From: Emydura subglobosa
Taxonomy: Eukaryota; Chordata; Testudines; Chelidae
DNA: 64,000 bases
Direction of reading: 5' to 3'
NCBI GenBank assembly: GCA_007922225.1
Contig: ML679974.1
Location: forward strand, 6,809,105 to 6,873,104
The notes beneath the pieces are model-generated. The model saw only the letters and a list, made by a program, of their open reading frames with translations. It was not told where the DNA came from and ran no database searches. Positions 56,861 to 64,000 of this stretch are shown here, in pieces. The stretch's first letter is position 1. The number at the start of each line of letters is the position of its first letter. The position numbers and the translations under genes were made by a program.

Positions 56861-57404
56861 GAAATAACTCCAGGAGCTGCAGCTTAGAGGATATCTATAA
56901 GCATTTTCCCTTTATTGCTGCTGCAGTGCTAGCAAAACTAGGCGTAGATTGATGGGATCTGCAAGCAGCTTCATGTTCTCATTCGTGGACTTGTGACTCT
57001 CAGATGTGACACATAATACCTGTGACTTAACAAATGAGGTGATGTCATGCCTGAAATCAGTTATATGTATTTTAAGTCTTGCAGTGTTGTAATGCTGTAT
57101 CCATGTCCTAAATCCCAAGGCACTGGAATGGGATCCAGGATGTCTGGAAATTAAAACCAGCTACCCAGATGTGACCTTTGAAAGACACATACAGCCAGAT
57201 TTTTCAAAAGAGCTCAGCACCCAGTAGCTTCCTTTGTGAAAATCTGCACCCAGCAGTCCTGTTGAGAATCTGGTTATTTTATTTTGGTGCATGGATTTCA
57301 CCTTGTGAATGCTGCGCACTTTTGGAAATTGAGCCCTTCGTCCCTGTGTGTCTCATTTGTCTTCCTCCCCCTACCGCCCCACCAATTGACTCTTATTTCT
57401 TTAC

Positions 57405-57530
57405 AGGGGAAGATTCCAGGGGTGAGGATTGTCCCTCATTATGCACATGTGCTGTGTCTAGTACAATAGGGCCCGCATCTTAGAGTTGAGGGCTCTAGGT
57501 GCTACTGCAATACTGAATCATAATAGTGTA
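57405..57530 (+). repeat. SINE/LINE-tail repeat, plus strand
   Basis: GAGGATTGTCCCTCATTATG, then 'GTGCTGTGTCTAGTACAATA', then GGGCCCGCATCTTAGAGTTG and 'GGCTCTAGGTGCTACTGCAA' follow the shared tail (CCTAGCACAATGGGGTCCTG type, then GCTCCTAGGCGCTAC..TAATAC). Confidence 0.65.
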
Positions 57531-58340
57531 GATCCCTGTGTAAAGATATTGCCATACTATAGAGGGAGTTGAAATAAAACCTCAGACATTGAGGTGGCTT
57601 TCTTACGCTAAATGCTGTTGAAATTCATCAAATACGCTTGAGGAAAAAATAGTAAATTAATGATTTATTTTAAATTAAAATTGCTCACAGTAGCAAGTTA
57701 AGTGTGTGGGAGAGAAAATGATTCAAATAAGACTTCAGCACATTTGTTTTGCATATTTGCTAATTGAGACAAGTGCTGTTAAACTATTCACACCTCGGCA
57801 GTGCTTATCCACAACAAAGGAAATGAACATAATATTTAAAATAGTTATTAGGCATGTGGCAGCAATCTCTGCCTTCTACAGAGTTTTCATTCTATTGTGG
57901 GTTCCCCCCCCCCCACTCATTGTTATATCTAAAGATTTTCTGTAATTAGAACAGCTCTAAAGGAATACCAAGGATGCTTAGATCTATTAGTTTATGTAGT
58001 TGACATTTGAAAGAACTGCAGTGTTCGCATTTATTTATTCAGTACTAGAGTGCCGTATTTTCTATTTTCTTTATTCTAATTGAAACTTGACATGGGAGAG
58101 GGGGAAGGGATGAGTTATGTAAGTATGCCCACATACTGTGTCCTTTTTTTCACTTCCTTCAGTACCTAAAATAGTTAATTTTTTTCCTATGTATCAAAGA
58201 TAGTGGCCACATTCCCCTCTTTCAATTAATCCTCTAAACTCTGTTTTGGACAAGCATCCTTCAATAATCAGCTCACTGTTTTAATTAAGTTTCTTTGAGA
58301 AATAATCACCTGTGATTTTTTTTCACAGTTACTTAATTTA

Positions 58341-58412
58341 GGCCCTGATTCTGCTGGCACTTATGCATGTGATTAACTTTAAGCACATGAGTCGTTGACT
58401 TTGATTGGATTG
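58341..58412. repeat. Hairpin family, 'acatgcttaa' subtype, partial
   Basis: GGCCCTGATTCTGCTGGCAC, then TTATGCATGTGATTAACTTT, then AAGCACATGAGTCGTTGACT. The GCATGTGATTAACTTT and AAGCACATGAG parts oppose each other. The right half of the element is missing. Confidence 0.6.
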
Positions 58413-58927
58413 TGTTTTATTTAATTTTAAAGCTTAAAATATAAACCAAGCCAAAGAGAGAATTCATTCTTCAATAGTCAAACTTTGTAAAAGTTTTATG
58501 AATTGAGCTGGTTGGAAAGTAATTTTCTTTTCCTTATAAAATGTAGACAAAAACTAAATTGTTCTTATAAAAAATTCCATTTATTATTGAAACCCACAAA
58601 ACCGGAGATTCTGGACCCAAAGCTTTTCCATTTTGGGGGGGGGTGGGGCGAGGGAGGTTTGGGTTTTGTAGCAAATAGTCAGTTACCTGACATATTAAAT
58701 TTTTAACCAGAAAACTGAAATTTGCTGTGCAAATCAGACACATTTTGTAAAAATGTTCAATCCAATTTTCTGCTGAAAAACAGTTTTTACATAAAAATTT
58801 TCAACCAGCCTCACCTATTAAACTTCTCATTCAAAACTAAAATATTTCAACTGTGAATGAATATAACTTTTTCATAAACAGATCCATTTCAGAAAGACAA
58901 GAAAGCAATGTATAGAAGAGTAATATA

Positions 58928-58997
58928 GGCCTGATCCAAAATCCAGTGAAATCAGTGGAAAGACGCCCATTGTTTTCAGTGGGCTTTGGATCAGGCC
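58928..58997. repeat. Hairpin repeat, perfect 13-bp ends
   Basis: A 70-bp element bounded by GGCCTGATCCAAA (58928-58940) and its exact reverse complement TTTGGATCAGGCC (58985-58997). The inside holds CCAGTGAAATCAGTGG and CCCATTGTTTTCAGTGGGC, each itself a small palindrome. It is the clearest member of a family that shares a CATTGA(C/A)(T/G)TCAATGG core. The RNA form would be a long imperfect hairpin. Confidence 0.9.
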
Positions 58998-61861
58998 CTG
59001 GATGAGGGTCATTCTGTCTATATTTGCTTATTCTCTATTTGTCGATTAAACACTAGTTTGTCTGAATGAAAATTGAACTTTCCAAAAATAAATTGGAAAA
59101 GTGCATGGAAAAATGTTTGTGTTCATTGCAGTTAATTAAGATGTGTTAACTGCAAATATAGCTGACTTTTTCAGTTTTCATTTTCAAAGATTTTTTTTTA
59201 AATTTAATGGAGCTGGAATTTAAATTAAAAAATAGAGAAGAATCAGAGACTTTCAGTTAGAGGGTCTTTAAAATGATTACTTCTTTTCAGCAGTCTCCAT
59301 TGTTATGTTTGACATTTCAGTGTTAGCTCTTTGCAATGAGGATACTCCTGTACAATAAGTACCAGAGATGCCTTTTTCTGTCTTACAATTGTACTTTAAA
59401 AAAGCTTGTCATGCTCATAATCTCCTTGCACCAAAAATACCTTTGGTCTTTGATAAGTTGCTGCTGAAATATACTTGATATTAATATATTTTTTGTGTGT
59501 CAATCTTGTCTAGAATTTCCTTGAGCATTGCTTTCAGGGCATAGTTTTCTGTGCAGTTTACAGGGCATATAGGAGACAGAAAGGATAGCCAAACTTTTTC
59601 CCACGTGAAATGATTAAAATACAATGGCTTACATTTTAAAAGCACTATACAGACATTAACTAATGAATCTCCATGAGACCCTGTGGAAGTGCAAATTTAC
59701 AGAAGTATTTTCTCCTCCTTATAGATAGGTTATGGCTCATATTTTCAGTGTTTATAAATTATAGGTTAACTTTGATAAGACTTAAGCACATGTTGAACTT
59801 TAAGCAAGTGTGTTCTTGAGCCAGTGCCTTAACTAGTTAAAATAGCCACTTTATAAATAGAAAAGCAACCTCCAGGAGGTGTGAGTGTCCTGAAATAAGA
59901 TTTCTGGTAGGATTTCTTTCACCTAATGCTTCAGAACACACATGAAATGTAGGCAATTACTTTGTAGCTTGTAAGCCTTGTTGAGGGTTATTCCCTCAAA
60001 TAATAATAGGCAGTTTGTGTCATTGGCGTGATAAACAATACCCATCTTAGTAAGCGAAGAGATTAACACTACCTGACAGTAAATGCAAGATCTACAAAAA
60101 GGAACAGAATGTTCAGTAATTCCTCCGAGCTTCATTTTATCTCTAAACATAAATTTTGTTGCCAATGGAACTCTATATAAGAGTTAATTAGGGAACTTCA
60201 CAAGCAGTCAAAACTCATGTATGTCATTATAAATTTATCATTGCTGAAAAGACCTATTTCTGCTGTCAAACATCCTGCTTATCTGACAGCCTACACAATG
60301 AATATGGAATAAATAACCTTCTGATATAAAGCCCCCCGGAAAAATGTTTAAGAAACTTATTTAAAAATACCTCCAAACACTTTATTTACTATTTATAAAG
60401 CACTTTTGCTTATGCAGCCAATTTAATGTTCAGCCAATTATAGTATTCAATTAACTGCAACTGTGATCACTCAGTTCAGGCAATCAAGGGACACTCTTTT
60501 TCAGAAATATGTCATCATGTTCAATACTGTGTTCCATGAACTGCTCCCTGGACCACTGCAGAAAGTGTTTGTCACATCTCAGTCTCAGAGTGCTGGAATA
60601 AAACACAATTTTGGGTGGTCTAAAAAGAAGCCATTGCAATGAAAGAGGTTACATGAAATCCTATTGGATTTATAGAGGTTCAAACTTTCCAGCATTCCTG
60701 TCTACCTTTTGTTTGGATTCTGCTAATTTCAAATAACTGAACTAGGCTCGGATTCTGTAAAGCATTTAGACACCAGCTTCCACTGAAATCAAGGGGATTT
60801 ATGTGCCTAAATGCCTTTGAGGCTTTGGGCCATAGCTCATGTCTATTTGTATAAAGTGATTAGCTTGTGCCAAGCACCACAAATACAAGGTATGTTTAAA
60901 AAGTTCAGTGTGATCAAGAACAGATTATTTGAGGTTAACTATACTATGTGGCTAAATTGTTCTGGTCCTTTCACTGTTCCTTAATTTCCCCTCTCTGAAG
61001 TATAGATCTAAGGGATAGCTGTACATACTTGGAAGTTTTCCATATTCACTCTTTTTGTAATGAGGAATATTTGGCAGAGTCACAATGACACCCTGCTGCC
61101 TTAGAAATGCTTTCTCACAGTAACCTCTTTTGTCAGTAATGTTACTTACTTGCTATGGATGGAGAAACCTCTTTCTTTCCTACTCACTGTATTAGGTACC
61201 CTGTGTAGATAAGACACAGTCACAGATGGCAAGACAATGAAATCGTTGTGGACAGCATAGTGCTATCAACATAGGCATCCTTATGAGCTCCCAGAAAGTG
61301 CCCTAGACAATCTTGGCCACTGTCTAAAATGACAAATAAATAGAATGAAAGTATTATAGTGTGAGCTGATAGCACTGTTCAGACCAAAATCATATATTTC
61401 ATAAGCACTCCCCCACATTTTCAAGAGTTTATATGTTAACTGAACTAGATACAAAAATCACTCTGGACAGACTCAGCCAGGAATATCATCTATTCTTCCT
61501 TTCATTTTGAAAACAAAATGCTCTTGGACTGATTCAAGTTACAAGAGAAAGGCACAGGGGAGGGGAGAGAGATTAAAAATAGTTTTGGTGTCAGACGCTT
61601 AGTCAGATTCATATGACTTTAAAATGGCTTTAATTTTTGCATTCCAATCCAGCAGGTAGTTTGTGCTGGGTGTAGAGGAGTGTGATAGAGCTATTATTAT
61701 TCATCTACATCAAAGCTGCATAGATAGTTTATTGAGAATAGAAGGCTATGTCTGGATAGAAATTGCTTTAATAAAAAATCCAGTATTCTAATGTGTGGCA
61801 TTGTGGGTCAAAGTTTCAGTGTTGGCCTCTAGGCAAACTGGGTCTGCAAACAGTAATTAAG
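58998..61861. other. Unclassified AT-rich sequence
   Basis: No gene supported. A SINE piece lies at 59625-59735. The part 60170-60480 has few repeats and many TAAT motifs and could be tested for conservation. Decayed hairpin-type text lies at about 60748-60832 (ends 'GGCTTTGGGCC'). Confidence 0.4.
59625..59735 (-). repeat. MIR-like SINE tail, minus strand
   Basis: CAATGGCTTACATTTTAAAA, then GCACTATACAGACATTAACT, then AATGAATCTCCATGAGACCC, then 'CCTCCTTATAGATAGG' match the reverse order of the MIR-type 3' half (AGCGCTATACAAA; CCTCACAACACCC; CCCATTTTACAGATGG). Confidence 0.65.
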
Positions 61862-61950
61862 AGTTGTTATTTGCTAAGCACTGACAGTGTATTCAGTGCT
61901 TTACAAGATACAAAGAAAGACACAGATCCTGCTCCACAAAGTAGCACATG
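61862..61950 (-). repeat. SINE/LINE-tail repeat, minus strand
   Basis: 'TGCTAAGCACTGACAGTGTA', 'CAGTGCTTTACAAGATACAA' and 'AGACACAGATCCTGCTCCAC' are the reverse of the shared tail. It directly precedes the next SINE. Confidence 0.6.
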
Positions 61951-61964
61951 CTTAAATATAATAC

Positions 61965-62175
61965 CACTGAGCTCTTTTATATAGCACTTTTCATCAGCAG
62001 GTCTCAATGTGCTTTACAAAGAAGGTCAGCATCATCACCCCCATCTTACAGATGGAGAAACCTACAACAAAGAGACAAAGTGGTTTGCCTAAGGTCAGCC
62101 AGCAGCAGAGTGAGGCATAGAACCCAGGCCTCTCAAGCCCCAGCTAGCATGCTATCCAGCATGCCACACTGCCTT
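61965..62175 (-). repeat. MIR-like SINE, minus strand, nearly full length
   Basis: The plus strand reads 'TTATATAGCACTTTTCATCA', 'TCTCAATGTGCTTTACAAAG', 'CCCCCATCTTACAGATGGAG', 'TTTGCCTAAGGTCAGCCAGC' and 'GAACCCAGGCCTCTCAAGCC', ending in a tRNA-like head. The B box on the minus strand is GGTTCTATGCC (62114-62124). This is the best-preserved full-length SINE in the window. Confidence 0.8.
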
Positions 62176-63073
62176 CTCCTAAAATCAAGCACATGAAGAG
62201 TTTAAGGCAATAGTGAAGATGGGAGAAAGAGGCCAGGACTCACAAAGAGAGCTGATGAGCTCAGTTTTAACCGTGTTGCTGCCTCTAGTGTGATATGTCA
62301 GAAAACCAGTCACAGAAGGAAGCCTGGATGGAAGTAGACAGGGCAGAAGCAGAGAGGTAGTTTTCTGAATCGTCAGCAGAGAGACACGCTGAAGCCATGT
62401 GTACAAAGGAGTTGACAAGGGGCAGGGTATAGGGTGAGTGTAGGACAGAGCCCTAAAGCTCATTGACAGATTGGAGGAATAGTGGAGGATCTATCAAGGA
62501 GATAATCATTGAGCAATTGAAGAGTAGTGAGGAGAATCAGCGTAGTACAGGGCCACAGGAGCATAGTTCATAGACTTGCAGTCAAGGAGAGGGGAGTGAA
62601 TGCCTGCACTCAAGTTTATAAAAGATCAAGGAAAATGGAAAAACAAAGCCCTTATATTTGGCCAAAAGGGACGTAACTGGAGGTTGATATAAAAAGTTTC
62701 AGTGGAATAAAGGGGGAGATTATAGTTACATCAAACATGTCCTATGTGTTTCTTATCTATTGCAGTTTATATTTGGCAGGTTGATTCCTGGCCTTTGGTT
62801 TGTGGGCACTACAAGCAATCAGAAAATTAGGAGGAGAAGTATTGACATTTGCATCCGCTATTTAATTGTGGGTACAACTTTTGCAAAGGAGATGCCATAC
62901 TTGGATCTTGACATGGATATCTGTGGATTATCCAATTGTCTAGGTAGATTAAACCTTGCAAAGACTCCAACAGACTGTGACTGAATCCATCCCAGGCAGA
63001 AATTCCGAGAAATGACATAAGACCCAGCCAGAATTTTGAAAGGACTGACCTGCTGGCTGACAGTTCTGTTATG
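62176..63073. other. Unclassified sequence
   Basis: Short frames on both strands without domains. The last part may be more CR1 belonging to the next element, but I cannot read it. Confidence 0.4.
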
Positions 63074-63318
63074 TTGATGTGGGGAAAGTGGGGGACATGA
63101 TATACCTTGACTTTAACAAAACTTTTGATACGGTCTCCCACAACATTCTTATTAGCAAGTTAAAGAAGTATGGGTTGGCTAGATCATCAGGCCTGGAGTG
63201 ACAAAGCCCTGGCTGGAATGATTTAGTTGGTGTTGGTCCTGCTTTGAACAGGGGGTTGGACTAGATGACTTCCTGAGGTCCCTTCCAACCCTAATATTCT
63301 GGGATTCTATGATTGTGA
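63074..63318 (+). mobile_element. CR1 LINE with internal deletion joining RT to 3' end
   Basis: 63074-63180 encodes a piece of the CR1 reverse transcriptase palm: [20 protein letters not shown], then [17 protein letters not shown]. The DFxKxFDTV block carries the first catalytic aspartate. At about 63180 it jumps directly into the 3' UTR (GGCCTGGAGTGACAAAGCCC, then 'TGGACTAGATGACTTCCTGA', 'GGTCCCTTCCAACCCTAATA') and ends with TTCTGGGATTCTATGATTG. The rest of ORF2, including Y-x-D-D, is missing. The tail is the same type as at 1003-1088. Confidence 0.9.
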
Positions 63319-64000
63319 ATCTTGAAGTAATTTTGGATCCAGAGTTCCTTGTATCCAATCACAGAGTATTCCTGCCTATGCAAGAACCCGGAAGGGTTTC
63401 TTTTTTACCTGAAAATTATTGCCCTAAAATGCATGTTTCTTTCAATGAATGAGGATTTATCCATGACTTTCTTATACACAAATTGCATTACTGGGCTTCT
63501 ATTTATGCTGGCTTGCATGCTGCTATTATCCATCCAATACAGAAGCTTCTTAAACAGATTATAGTAGTAGATAAAATTTCTCCTGAATAGCATTCTGTTC
63601 ACTGACAGTGTAGAAATCCACCTAATTAATGTTATCACATGTGTGTTCATCTTAAAGGCTACCGTACATTCTTAGCTGGATGAACCTTTCACCTTGTAAA
63701 TACCCGTTAGGCTTTCAAAATGATGTAGTTTGTTCTTTTTGTGCCAAAGTCCAGAATTGCTCTGTTGGTGATCAGTCATTTTCATCATGACCCCGTGGAT
63801 TAACATTCTAAATCCGTTCACAGCTAAATCTCTCTCTGATAAGAAGCCCTGCAAATAGGATTTAGTGGCATCAAAGCAAGACCTCTGCTAAAGATACCCA
63901 AGAACCATTACATTCAGTATGTTACGAATGCTTTCCATTTATTTTAATGTGGGTGTAAAACGTTTCTGTGGTCCAAGCTTTCTGGCATGATACGAATCAG
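63319..64000. other. Unclassified sequence
   Basis: No gene supported; frames of 60-80 codons on both strands show no family. Confidence 0.45.

Larger units (their letters stand above)
56019..58927. other. Unclassified sequence with SINE tails and C/G runs
   Basis: No gene supported. A hairpin-family piece lies at 56501-56543 (GTGAATTTCACCACTGACTT, then TAATGGGGGTCAGGATTTCA). A C run at about 57904-57914 and a G run near 58626-58635 are present. Confidence 0.45.

Noticed and set aside
1..64000. CRISPR arrays, operons, bacterial genes, tRNA or rRNA genes
   Set aside because: None seen. The sequence is clearly vertebrate-type DNA dominated by retrotransposon and DNA transposon relics, with no regularly spaced direct repeats and no canonical tRNA.

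Overview
The window reads as vertebrate, non-coding nuclear DNA, most likely from a turtle (or a close archosaur relative). It is AT-rich, has no gene-dense strand, and has no open reading frame outside repeats that I can tie to a protein family. It is full of repeat families I recognise from turtle genomes: CR1 LINEs with two different 3' ends, hAT and Tigger-type DNA transposon relics, GTCTAC-ended MITEs, tRNA-headed SINEs with a shared 'TTTGTACAGTGCCTAG' type tail, and small palindromic elements built around CATTGACTTCAATGG. The host and family names come from memory of these families, not from a search. I see no host exon, tRNA, rRNA or CRISPR array. The window is probably intergenic or intronic.

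Layout. 1-10 kb: mostly unclassified sequence, with a CR1 3' end (about 1.0 kb), a MITE (5.7 kb) and the C-terminal end of a decayed LINE ORF2 on the minus strand (8.5-8.9 kb). 10-20 kb: a complete Tigger-like element (11.5 kb), SINE copies, a probable solo retroviral LTR (16.2-16.8 kb), and a repeat with a 35-bp-arm palindrome and a GC-rich minisatellite core (19.0-19.6 kb). 20-30 kb: a CR1 ORF1 esterase relic (23.2-23.6 kb), hAT-like ends, a tRNA-headed SINE (27.6 kb) and an 18-G run (29.2 kb). 30-34 kb: a nested structure in which a 3-kb minus-strand CR1 (ORF1 esterase end, endonuclease, partial reverse transcriptase, 3' UTR) lies inside a plus-strand CR1 of another family. 34-50 kb: hairpin repeats, a MITE, a 100-N assembly gap next to a hAT end, an AC microsatellite and SINE/LINE tails. 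50-64 kb: a 0.67-kb inverted repeat carrying a hammerhead-like core (50.7-51.4 kb), a hAT MITE with a perfect 8-bp target duplication (53.5 kb), several minus-strand SINEs, another MITE, the clearest hairpin repeat (58.9 kb) and a CR1 with an internal deletion (63.1-63.3 kb).

No pathway or operon is present. What the window records is transposition history. Every coding relic is broken by stop codons, frameshifts or internal deletions, so nothing here looks able to move on its own. The observations most worth following are the hammerhead-like motif in the inverted repeat, the window-wide family of CATTGACTTCAATGG hairpins, the nested CR1 pair as a relative clock, and a SINE tail shared with a longer LINE-like repeat.
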